Part shown: positions 1 to 8,858 of the stretch, one piece after another
How positions within the stretch are numbered: position 1 is the first letter of the stretch
Layout of the letters: every line of letters begins with the position of its first letter
Assembly: GCF_003627815.1 (NCBI RefSeq)
Contig: NZ_CP032698.1
Location: forward strand, 2,170,001 to 2,234,000
DNA: 64,000 bases
Source of the DNA: Streptomyces hundungensis
GTDB lineage: Bacteria > Actinomycetota > Actinomycetes > Streptomycetales > Streptomycetaceae
Direction: 5' to 3'
Made by a program: the position numbers and the translations under genes
The notes under the pieces: model-generated
What the model was told of the DNA's origin: nothing
The model's database searches: none
What the model saw: only the letters and a program-made list of their open reading frames with translations

Positions 1-330
1 TCTTCCAAGGCGCCCTCACCGATTCCCGACTGTGCGTTCCGGTCGGCCGTCACGCGGCCGCCCGCAGCGGCCTGCCTGACGACCCCCGGGCGACTCGTCC
101 AAAGCCGTGGCGGTCAGTGTGCAAGAAGGTCGCGGCCACGTCGAGACGTCGAAACCCCCCTGTCACGGCCGCGCCACGGAACGCGAGCAGCGCGGAGCCG
201 GGCCCGGAGGGCCCGCACCGGCCCCGGCGGGCGGGACGCTCCACCGCACGGGTCGAGGAGCACGCGGTCCCCGCATGGTGAACGACAGTTTTCGCGACAG
301 TTTGCGCGCGGCCCATCGACCATGCGCTGA
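1..330. other. No recognisable gene
   Basis: Both strands carry only short overlapping open frames with arginine/alanine-rich translations typical of out-of-frame high-GC DNA. I see no domain motif, ribosome-binding site followed by a plausible start, or strong hairpin. An in-frame stop at 328-330 separates it from the amidohydrolase remnant to the right, so the missing 5' part of that gene is not here. It may be rearranged or decayed DNA. Confidence 0.5.
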
Positions 331-953
331 GCCGCCGCTGGAGCGCGCGACACTCAACTCGGCCTGCGGGGTGCCCTGATCAACGGCCACACGCACGGCG
401 AATACCTGGACGCGGCCAAGTTCCGACCGGTCTGGGAGCGCGCCGAGGCCCTCGGCGTACCGATCTACCTGCACCCGGCCAGCTCCTACGACGTGTGGCA
501 CAACCTGCGCGGCCACGAGGAACTGATCGGGCCGATGTGGAGCTGGGGCGTGGAGACCGCGACCCACGCCCTGCGGATCGTCTTCGGAGGCGTCTTCGAC
601 CGCTTCCCCGATGCCACCTCGTCCTCGGCCACATGGGCGAAGGACTCCCCGGCCACCTGTGGCGCCTGGCCAGCCGCTGGGACTTCCTCAACCAGCGCGG
701 CATCCGCCTGGCCAGGCCACGTCCCTCGGACTACATCCGCGACAACATCATGATCACCACCAGCGGGGTCTGCGCACACGCCCCGCTACTCGGCAGCCTG
801 CTCGCGCTCGGTGCCGACCGCATCATGTTCTCCACCGATTACCCCCTGGAAAGCAACCACGAAGCCGTCCACTTCATCGAGACCGCCCCGATCAGCGAAC
901 CCGACCGCGCCAAGATCTGCCACCTCAACGCCGAGCGCCTGCTCCGCCTCTGA
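331..953 (+). pseudogene. Broken amidohydrolase, resorcylate/2,3-dihydroxybenzoate decarboxylase type
   Basis: This is a remnant of a metal-dependent amidohydrolase-2 enzyme of the gamma-resorcylate / 2,3-dihydroxybenzoate decarboxylase group. One frame reads LINGHTHGEYLD, then a GPMWSWGVETATHALR block, then GVFDRFPDA. The next frame continues with LVLGHMGEGLP, an ITTSG block, GADRIMFSTDYP and a normal C-terminus ending at 953. The switch lies near 617-618, where one C seems to be missing from a short C run, so either a real frameshift or a one-base sequencing error is possible. The N-terminal 100 or so residues, which would carry the first metal-binding histidines, are absent. The intact enzyme might have decarboxylated a hydroxybenzoate, such as the trihydroxybenzoate made from quercetin by the neighbouring enzymes; that role is inference. 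Confidence 0.8.
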
Positions 954-1052
954 TGGCTCCGACGCACCCCTCCACCAGAGGGACAAGCAGTTGGAGCTCT
1001 CAGCCGGTCGCCATGCCCGGGGCCTAATTCCGCGCGTGCCGTCGTGGCAGCC

Positions 1053-1496
1053 TCACTCCGAGCTCGGGGAGGGCGGCCGGCCCCACGGAGTTTCCAGCGT
1101 CGCCCGCAGGGCATCGACCGCCTCCTGGCCGATCCGCTCGGCGAGCTGCGCTTCCAGCCGGTCAAGGATGATGCCGGCCTGACGGTGTGCGCGTTCTCCT
1201 TCACTGGTGCGGCGAATCAAGCGCTGTCGGGCGGAGGCGGGGTCCGGGACTTGTTGGAGCAGCCCGGTGGCGACGAGGCCGTGCACGGCCTGGTGCGCGG
1301 TCTGCCGTGTGACGCCCATGCGCCGGGCCAGCTCGGAGACCGTGGTGCCCTGGTCGTCCAGCACGGCGAAGAGCTGGGCCTGCGTCGGGGACACCGGCGT
1401 GGCTCCGGCTGCTTCCAGGGCCGCCAGCAGTCCTTCTTCGAACCAGCGCCGGGCGTCGCCGAGCAACTGGGGGAGGTTACGGCGGGTGGACTGCAT
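1053..1496 (-). CDS. MarR-family transcriptional regulator
   Basis: A 147-residue winged-helix regulator of the MarR family. The helix-turn-helix is visible around residues 50-85 (VSELARRMGVTRQTAHQAV), followed by the wing and a C-terminal dimerisation helix. It is divergent from the quercetinase gene. The 107-bp gap between them contains a perfect 8+3+8 palindrome at 1555-1573, so it most likely represses the quercetinase-hydrolase pair and itself, and is released by a phenolic ligand. The ligand is not known from sequence. The ATG start at 1496 was chosen because it precedes the family's N-terminal helix at the usual distance. Confidence 0.85.
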   Translation of the reverse strand: MQSTRRNLPQLLGDARRWFEEGLLAALEAAGATPVSPTQAQLFAVLDDQGTTVSELARRMGVTRQTAHQAVHGLVATGLLQQVPDPASARQRLIRRTSEGERAHRQAGIILDRLEAQLAERIGQEAVDALRATLETPWGRPPSPSSE

Positions 1497-1554
1497 CTGT
1501 TCCTCACCATGGGGCCGGGCTCGTCATCCAACGCTTGATTATCGACACCCTCCC

Positions 1555-1573
1555 ATGTCAGGCTACCTGACAT
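1555..1573. promoter_or_regulatory. Palindromic operator between MarR and quercetinase genes
   Basis: ATGTCAGG, three bases, then CCTGACAT: a perfect inverted repeat with 8-bp arms. It lies 31 bp before the quercetinase start and 59 bp before the MarR start, the expected place for a MarR dimer to block both promoters. Its core, CAGG-N3-CCTG, recurs twice in front of the second MarR gene at 17447. Confidence 0.7.
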
Positions 1574-1603
1574 TCTTGGCGGAGTCCGATCACCGGAGGA
1601 CAC

Positions 1604-2161
1604 ATGACCATCGAGTACGCCACCCGCTACCGGCAGGCATCACGGATACCCGCGGAGCCGGGCAAGCCCTACTTCATCGAGAAGGGAGAGGGGGACCGCG
1701 CCCATCTGTTCGGCGACCTGATCACCATCTACGCGGGCGGGGAGCAGACCGAGAACACCTTCAACTTCTTCACCGTCGAGGGCCCCAAAGGCGACCTCAT
1801 CCCGGCCCACCTGCACACCGACACCCACGAGGTCTTCTACATCACCCAGGGCGCGGTCCGGCTGTTCGTCGAGGACACCGAGGGCAACCAGCAGGAGAAG
1901 CTGCTCACGCCCGGCGACTTCGGCTTCGTACCGAAGAACTGCCGCCACGCCTACCGCATGGAGCGCCACCACAGCCAGGTCGTCGGCGTCGCCGCCGGTC
2001 CTGGAGGCACCTTCGAGCGGTTCTTCGAGAATTTCGGCGCACCTGCCGAGCAACTCGGCCTGCCGCACCAGCCGGTCGTTCCCGCACCCCACAAGTTCGC
2101 CAGTGTCCCCGAGCAGTACGACGTACGCTTCCTGCCCGACCACCAGTGGCGGACCCGATGA
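1604..2161 (+). CDS. queD: Quercetin 2,3-dioxygenase, monocupin type
   Basis: This 185-residue single-cupin protein has the length and metal ligands of the Streptomyces quercetinase QueD: His69, His71 and Glu76 in HLHTDTHEVFY, and His115 in CRHAYR. QueD-type enzymes open the C ring of flavonols such as quercetin with O2, releasing CO and leaving a depside (2-protocatechuoyl-phloroglucinol carboxylate). They are usually nickel- or cobalt-dependent and cytosolic; no signal peptide is visible. A GGAGG box precedes the ATG at 1604. The next gene overlaps the stop codon by four bases (ATGA), so the two are translationally coupled. The divergent MarR gene and the palindrome at 1555 are the likely control. 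Confidence 0.88.
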   Translation: MTIEYATRYRQASRIPAEPGKPYFIEKGEGDRAHLFGDLITIYAGGEQTENTFNFFTVEGPKGDLIPAHLHTDTHEVFYITQGAVRLFVEDTEGNQQEKLLTPGDFGFVPKNCRHAYRMERHHSQVVGVAAGPGGTFERFFENFGAPAEQLGLPHQPVVPAPHKFASVPEQYDVRFLPDHQWRTR

Positions 2162-3045
2162 CAACGACCGGACCCTCGCTGCGGGAACTGATCGCCGCAC
2201 CCCACCCGGACCACGCTCCCCTACCGCCCGCCACACCGAGCGGGCCCGGCGTACGAGAACTGCGCGGCGTCCCCTACGCCGATGTCGAGGGCAGCCGTCC
2301 CCTGGAACTCGACCTGTGGCTGCCCTCGGACGACCGGACCGGCCCCTTTCCTCTGGTGCTGTTCGTGCACGGCGGCGCCTGGCGACGAGGCCGGCGCGAC
2401 GACATGGGGATGCGCACGCGCCACTGGAGTCCCGGGCCCTTCGCGCGCATCGCGGCTGCCGGTCTCGCCGTCGCATGCGTCGACTACCGACTCAGCGGTG
2501 AGGCCACCTTCCCCGCCCCGCTGGACGATCTACGCGCCGCACTGCGCTGGCTCACCCTGCGCTCCGCGGAACTCGGCATCGACACCGCGCGCACGGTGGT
2601 GTGGGGAGAGTCCGCCGGCGGACACCTCGCCTCGCTTCTCGCCCTGACCCACGTCGATCCGCCACTGGCGGGCGCCGTGATCTGGTACGCACCGAGCGAC
2701 CTGACCGCCACACGAGGCCGCTTCACCCCCGAGGACGCCACCACTCCCGAGGCACTCATGCTCGGCGCGGCCCCGTCAGCCGTCCCGGGGCATGCCCGCG
2801 CGGCCAGCCCCCTCACCCACGTCCACTCCGGCGCGCCACCGTTCCTCCTCGTCCACGGCGAGCAGGACACCATGGTGCACTGCTCACACAGCCAATCCCT
2901 CGCCGCGGCACTGGAGGGAGCCCGGGCACCGGTCGAGTTGCGGACGGTGCCCGGCGCCGATCACGGCTGGCACGGGCTTCCCGACGCCCAGGTGGAGGAG
3001 ATCTTCACCGGCACCCTGGCCTTCGCCCGTCACATCGTGGCCTGA
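2158..3045 (+). CDS. Alpha/beta hydrolase (esterase), possible depside hydrolase
   Basis: A 295-residue alpha/beta-hydrolase of the esterase/lipase HGG type. The oxyanion-hole motif HGGAW is at residues 71-75 and the nucleophile elbow GESAGG places Ser152. Asp237 in GEQD and His269 in ADHGWH complete the triad. It has no signal peptide. Its start overlaps the quercetinase stop (ATGA), implying a joint function. Since quercetinase leaves an ester of protocatechuate with trihydroxybenzoate, the simplest guess is that this enzyme cleaves that ester and feeds protocatechuate to the lig operon at 4898-12164. The fold and triad are seen; the substrate is inference. Confidence 0.85.
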   Translation: MTTTGPSLRELIAAPHPDHAPLPPATPSGPGVRELRGVPYADVEGSRPLELDLWLPSDDRTGPFPLVLFVHGGAWRRGRRDDMGMRTRHWSPGPFARIAAAGLAVACVDYRLSGEATFPAPLDDLRAALRWLTLRSAELGIDTARTVVWGESAGGHLASLLALTHVDPPLAGAVIWYAPSDLTATRGRFTPEDATTPEALMLGAAPSAVPGHARAASPLTHVHSGAPPFLLVHGEQDTMVHCSHSQSLAAALEGARAPVELRTVPGADHGWHGLPDAQVEEIFTGTLAFARHIVA

Positions 3046-3058
3046 CTGCAGCCCGCGA

Positions 3059-3080
3059 TCCCGGGTGCCCGCACCTGGGA
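3059..3080. terminator. Possible terminator after hydrolase gene
   Basis: A 9-bp stem with one G-T type mismatch and a four-base loop lies 14 bp after the hydrolase stop. There is no T tract, as is common in this genome type. The call is tentative. Confidence 0.35.
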
Positions 3081-3247
3081 CTGCGGCTTCAGCAGATCGG
3101 TGGCCTCCGCCGTCCCTATCGCAACTACGCCGCCCCGGGGTCCACCTGCCCTCCATGCCAGCGAGCGTGTCATCGCCGAACCTGCGGGAGGTTGTTCGCC
3201 GAGCCGGCCCGGCAAGAGCTGAAGCGACGAACCTCCGGCTCGGGTCG

Positions 3248-3943
3248 CTAGTCCCCAGCCGCCCGCATGCCCCTGGCGCGGGCGGTCCTCGATGCCGCGT
3301 CGGAGCCAAGGAGGTCGAGGACTTCGCGGGCGAGGCCCGGCCGGCTGGAGGCGGTCAGTACACCCCCGCTGAACGTCGAGCTGATGGCGGTGTCACCTGG
3401 CAGGGGGCCGATGACGACGACGCCCGGCAGGTTCATCAACTCGCTGTGCTGTTGAAAGGCCAGGTCGGCTCGGCCGGACGCCAGCAGGCTGCCTGCCGGT
3501 ACCCCCGGTTGCGCTTGGACAAGCCGATCGGACAGCGTGTCGGCGAGATCCAGCCGGGTGATCAGATCGATGAGGGCCGTGCCGCTGGGGCCGGTGGAGT
3601 AGGCGATCCCCTCCGCGGACGTCAGCGCGGCTCGCAGGTCGGATTCCGAGCCGAGTGCCGGGACGGGTGTTCCTTTCGCCGCGGCGGCGACGACCTGCGA
3701 GATCCACAGCGGTCGCGTCGTGCCCTCGAGGATGTGCCCTTCCTTCTCCAGCTCGGCCAGTGCGCCGTCGGCGAGGACGAGCAGGTCGGCCTCGGCGCCT
3801 TCGCGCACCCGCCGCGCGATCTCGACCCCGCCGGCGGAATCGAACCGTACGGGGAGCCCGTGAACGAGCCGGATGTGTTCGGACAGCTCGGCCAGCACGG
3901 GCCGCGTCGCCATCGAAGACAGCCCAGAGATGTCTCGGTCCAC
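3248..3943 (-). CDS. Cytosolic ModA-like substrate-binding-domain protein
   Basis: A 231-residue protein resembling the periplasmic binding-protein fold of ModA-type proteins (early ELSEHIRLVHGLPV segment, SGRADLAF near the C-terminal lobe hinge). It lacks a signal peptide or lipobox, and no permease or ATPase genes adjoin it, so it is probably not a transport component. Such stand-alone proteins occur beside aromatic-degradation genes. It is divergent from the IclR gene. The GTG at 3943 has a strong AAGGAGG box a few bases upstream; an internal ATG at 3913 is an alternative. Roles as ligand sensor or isomerase are speculative. Confidence 0.7.
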   Translation of the reverse strand: MDRDISGLSSMATRPVLAELSEHIRLVHGLPVRFDSAGGVEIARRVREGAEADLLVLADGALAELEKEGHILEGTTRPLWISQVVAAAAKGTPVPALGSESDLRAALTSAEGIAYSTGPSGTALIDLITRLDLADTLSDRLVQAQPGVPAGSLLASGRADLAFQQHSELMNLPGVVVIGPLPGDTAISSTFSGGVLTASSRPGLAREVLDLLGSDAASRTARARGMRAAGD

Positions 3944-4018
3944 ATCGCCTCCTTGGTGTCCGGCAGATGGTAAGGCGCGCGACCGCGTGCCTCAACGCCG
4001 GTCTGCGAGACTGGCGAC

Positions 4019-4786
4019 GTGAGCACAACCCGGAGCACGGCGGCCGGCAAGGTCCTGGAGGTCCTCTCGGCCTTCGACCGCGAGCACCCGTCGCAGACGT
4101 TGTCGGAGATCGCCCAGCGCACGGGTCTGGCCCTGAGCACCACGCACCGGGTGGTGGCCGAACTGGCGGGCTGGGGCATCCTGGAGCGGGCCGAGGACGG
4201 GTCGTGGCATGTGGGGCTGCGGCTCTGGGAGATCGCCTCCGGCTGCCCGCGTACCCAGATCCTGCGCGATGTGGCGCTGCCGTTCATGCAGGACCTGTAC
4301 GAGGTCACGCACGAGAACATCCAGCTCGCGGTGCGGGAGGGCACGGAGCTCGTGTTCGTCGAGCGGATCGCCGGGCACCGCTCGGTGGAGCTGCTGACGA
4401 TGGTCGGGACGCGCTTCCCGATCGCCTCCACGGGGATGGGCCGGGTGCTCCTCGCGTACGCGCCGCAGGAGATCCAGGAGGAAGTCCTCGACGCGCCGCT
4501 GCGAGCGTGGACCCCGCACACGGTCGTCGATCCGAAGGCGCTGCGGGCGCAGTTGGACCGGATCCGCCGGGAGCACGTCTTCGTCAGCGACCGGCAGCTG
4601 TCCGAGAGCACGGTCGCGGTGGCCGCGCCCGTACGGATCGGGCGGGCCGGGCCGGTGAGCGCCGCTCTGGGGGTGGTGATCACGGCGCAGGGCGCGAGCC
4701 GTGCGCGCCGGCTGCGGGAGCCGCTGCTGCGAGCCGCGCACGGCATCTCGGAGGAGCTCGGCCGGCGTACCCGTACGACTTCCTGA
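4019..4786 (+). CDS. IclR-family regulator of the pobA-lig operon
   Basis: A 255-residue IclR-type regulator. An N-terminal winged helix (TLSEIAQRTGLALSTTHRVV, about residues 28-47) is followed by the effector-binding domain with the conserved STGMGRVLLAY stretch near residue 140. PcaU, PobR and PcaR, the classical regulators of protocatechuate and 4-hydroxybenzoate genes, belong to this family. It sits immediately upstream of pobA on the same strand. The 111-bp gap holds three GTTCG repeats every 9 bp, a likely binding site. It probably activates the operon in response to 4-hydroxybenzoate or protocatechuate. The GTG start at 4019 has only a weak ribosome-binding site. Confidence 0.87.
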   Translation: MSTTRSTAAGKVLEVLSAFDREHPSQTLSEIAQRTGLALSTTHRVVAELAGWGILERAEDGSWHVGLRLWEIASGCPRTQILRDVALPFMQDLYEVTHENIQLAVREGTELVFVERIAGHRSVELLTMVGTRFPIASTGMGRVLLAYAPQEIQEEVLDAPLRAWTPHTVVDPKALRAQLDRIRREHVFVSDRQLSESTVAVAAPVRIGRAGPVSAALGVVITAQGASRARRLREPLLRAAHGISEELGRRTRTTS

Positions 4787-4852
4787 AGTCCCGGATCGGG
4801 ACGGGCTTCCGCCTGACGGAAACGGCAGCGACCCGGCATCGGAGCGGGTGTC

Positions 4853-4878
4853 AACGTTCGGGGTGTTCGGAACGTTCG
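4853..4878 (+). promoter_or_regulatory. Putative IclR/PcaU-type binding site upstream of pobA
   Basis: GTTCG occurs at 4856, 4865 and 4874, exactly 9 bp apart. The outer copies also form an inverted repeat, AACGTTC (4853-4859) and GAACGTT (4870-4876). PcaU-type regulators bind clusters of short repeats of this kind. It ends 19 bp before the pobA ATG, close to the ribosome-binding site (AGGAG), so the promoter must overlap it or lie upstream. Confidence 0.55.
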
Positions 4879-4897
4879 TAGTCGCTCAGGAGTTGCC

Positions 4898-6109
4898 ATG
4901 GCCGATGCCCCCGTCGACACCGTCGCCTCGGTCCCCGTAGCCGTGGTCGGCGCCGGTCCCGCGGGCCTGATGCTGGCGCACCGGCTCGGGCGCGCCGGGG
5001 TCGGGACGATCGTGCTCGACACCCGTACCCGGCGCGAGATCGAGACGACGCAGCGCGCCGGGATCCTGGAGGCCGACGTGGCCCGGGATCTGGTCGAGAC
5101 CGGTGTCTCCGACCGGATCCTGCGGGACGGCCACGAGCACGAGGGCACCGAGCTCCGGTTCGGCGGCCGGGCGCACCGTATCCACTTCAAGGCCCTGGTG
5201 GGCGAGTCGGTGTGGCTCTACCCGCAGACCGACGTGTTCATCGACCTGGCCGACGCGCGGGAGCGCGACGGCGGCACGGTCCACTTCGGCGTCAGGGACA
5301 CCGAAGTCCTCGACATCACCACCGACGCCCCGCGCGTCCGGTACACGGCGGCCGACGGGTCCCGGCACGAGATCCGGGCGCGGTACGTGGTCGGCGCGGA
5401 CGGGTCCCGCAGCATGTGCCGCGACCTGGTGCCGGAGGAGCGGCGGACGCGGTACGGCAGGGAGTACCCCTTCGCGTGGTTCGGCATCCTCGCCGAGGCG
5501 CCGATGAGCGCGCCCGAGCTGATCTACGCCCACTCGGAGCACGGCTTCGCGCTGATCAGCCAGCGCACCGAGGCCGTGCAGCGGATGTACTTCCAGTGCG
5601 GCCCCGGCGAGTCCGTCGACGCCTGGTCGGACGACCGCATCTGGGAGACCCTCCAGGCGCGGGTGGCCGGTGAGGACGGCTTCCGGCTGAAGGAGGGGCC
5701 CGTCGTCGAGAAGACGGTGCTGCGGTTCCGGTCGTTCGTGCAGGAGCCGATGCGCTGGGGCTCGATGGTGCTCGCCGGGGATGCCGCGCACACCGTGCCG
5801 CCGACCGGCGCCCGCGGGCTCAACCTGGCGATGCACGACGTGAAGGTCCTCGCCGACGTCCTGCTGCGGGCCCTCGGTCGGGAGGGCGGGGCCGCGCTGG
5901 ACGCGTATCAGCCGCGGGCCCTCCAGCGGGTGTGGCGGGCGCAGAACTTCTCGTACTGGATGACCCGGCTGCTCCACACCGCGCCCGGCGCCTCGGCCTT
6001 CGACCTGCGGCGCCAGCTCGGCGAGCTCGACAACGTGGTGGGCACGCGCGCAGGACGGACGTACCTCTCGGAGCAGTACACCGGCTGGCCCGCCAGCGCC
6101 CAGGACTGA
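4898..6109 (+). CDS. pobA: 4-hydroxybenzoate 3-monooxygenase
   Basis: A 403-residue class A flavoprotein monooxygenase that converts 4-hydroxybenzoate to protocatechuate using O2 and NAD(P)H. Visible motifs are the FAD-binding GAGPAG near residue 19, the second dinucleotide motif VVGADGSRS, and the third FAD motif LAGDAAHTVPPTGARGLN. The substrate-site residues of the family are in place: Tyr in ELIYAH, Ser-Gln-Arg in ISQRT, and Tyr in RMYFQC. It is the first gene of a seven-gene same-strand cluster whose remaining members degrade protocatechuate. An AGGAG box lies just before the ATG. Confidence 0.95.
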   Translation: MADAPVDTVASVPVAVVGAGPAGLMLAHRLGRAGVGTIVLDTRTRREIETTQRAGILEADVARDLVETGVSDRILRDGHEHEGTELRFGGRAHRIHFKALVGESVWLYPQTDVFIDLADARERDGGTVHFGVRDTEVLDITTDAPRVRYTAADGSRHEIRARYVVGADGSRSMCRDLVPEERRTRYGREYPFAWFGILAEAPMSAPELIYAHSEHGFALISQRTEAVQRMYFQCGPGESVDAWSDDRIWETLQARVAGEDGFRLKEGPVVEKTVLRFRSFVQEPMRWGSMVLAGDAAHTVPPTGARGLNLAMHDVKVLADVLLRALGREGGAALDAYQPRALQRVWRAQNFSYWMTRLLHTAPGASAFDLRRQLGELDNVVGTRAGRTYLSEQYTGWPASAQD

Positions 6110-6161
6110 TCGCGTCCACGTCCCGGCCGGATCCCGCCCCGACACCCCCAGGAGACCTCCC

Positions 6162-7187
6162 TTGATCATCGACTGTCACGGTCACTTCACCACCGCACCG
6201 CCGCAGTTGGCGCAGTGGCGCGACCGGCAGATCGCGGCCGTCGGCTCCCCCGCGGACGCGCCCGACCCCGACGACCTCGTCATCACCGACGACGACCTGC
6301 GCCGGGCCGTCGAGGGCAACCAGCTGCGCCTGATGGACGAACGGGGCAGCGACCTGACCATCTTCTCCCCGCGGGCCAGCTTCATGGCCCACCACATCGG
6401 CGACCTCGCCGTCTCCTCGACGTGGGCGCGGATCTGCAACGACCTGGTCCACCGGGTCAGCACGCTCTACCCCGACCGGTTCGCGATGGGCGCGATGCTG
6501 CCGCAGTCCCCCGGCGTCGACCCGGCCACCTGCCTGCCCGAGCTGCGCCGCGCGGTCGAGGAGCTCGGCGCGGTGACGGTCAACCTCAACCCGGACCCCT
6601 CGGGCGGCCGTTGGACGGCGCCGCCGCTGACGGACCGGAGCTGGTACCCGCTCTACGAGGCGATGGCCACGTACGACATCCCCGCGATGATCCACGTCTC
6701 CACGTCTTGCAATCCGGCCTTCCACACCACCGGCGCCCACTACCTGAACGCCGATACCACAGCGTTCATGCAGCTCGTCCAGGGCGACCTGTTCGCCGAC
6801 TTCCCGACGCTGCGGTTCGTGATCCCGCACGGCGGCGGCGCCGTCCCGTACCACTGGGGCCGGTTCCGCGGCCTGGCGATGGCGCTGGGCAGGCCGGACC
6901 CGGAGACGCTGCTCGACAACGTCTTCTTCGACACCTGTGTCTACCACCAGCCCGGCGTCGACCTGCTGACCCGCGTGATCCCCAGCCGGTCCGTCCTCTT
7001 CGCCAGCGAGATGATCGGCGCCGTCCGCGACATCGACCCGCGCACCGGCCACCACTTCGACGACACGAAGCGCTACGTCGACGCCACCCCGCACCTGTCG
7101 GACGAGGAACGTGCCGCCGTCTACTCCGGCAACGCCCTGCGCGTCTACCCCCGACTCGCCGCCCGCCTCGCCGCGGCCGGCCGCTGA
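6162..7187 (+). CDS. ligJ: 4-oxalomesaconate hydratase (LigJ)
   Basis: A 341-residue amidohydrolase-superfamily enzyme, the same length as Sphingobium LigJ. The metal ligands His6 and His8 (DCHGHFT), His178 (MIHVS), catalytic-type His223 (IPHGGG) and the acidic residue in FASEMIG (about 283) line up with that enzyme. It hydrates the 4-oxalomesaconate-derived intermediate to 4-carboxy-4-hydroxy-2-oxoadipate in the protocatechuate 4,5-cleavage pathway. The TTG at 6162 was chosen because AGGAG sits 7 bp upstream and translation then begins directly at the MIIDCHGHF metal motif. The 52-bp gap after pobA and 17-bp gap before ligK indicate one operon. Confidence 0.9.
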   Translation: MIIDCHGHFTTAPPQLAQWRDRQIAAVGSPADAPDPDDLVITDDDLRRAVEGNQLRLMDERGSDLTIFSPRASFMAHHIGDLAVSSTWARICNDLVHRVSTLYPDRFAMGAMLPQSPGVDPATCLPELRRAVEELGAVTVNLNPDPSGGRWTAPPLTDRSWYPLYEAMATYDIPAMIHVSTSCNPAFHTTGAHYLNADTTAFMQLVQGDLFADFPTLRFVIPHGGGAVPYHWGRFRGLAMALGRPDPETLLDNVFFDTCVYHQPGVDLLTRVIPSRSVLFASEMIGAVRDIDPRTGHHFDDTKRYVDATPHLSDEERAAVYSGNALRVYPRLAARLAAAGR

Positions 7188-7204
7188 CCCCAGGAGGAGC
7201 ACCC

Positions 7205-8834
<1,630 letters not shown>

Positions 8835-8858
8835 TCTCCGTACGATTGGAAGCCCACC

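Noticed and set aside
6162..7187. 2-amino-3-carboxymuconate semialdehyde decarboxylase for the LigJ gene
   Set aside because: The fold is shared, but the length, metal-ligand positions and the neighbouring lig genes match 4-oxalomesaconate hydratase.
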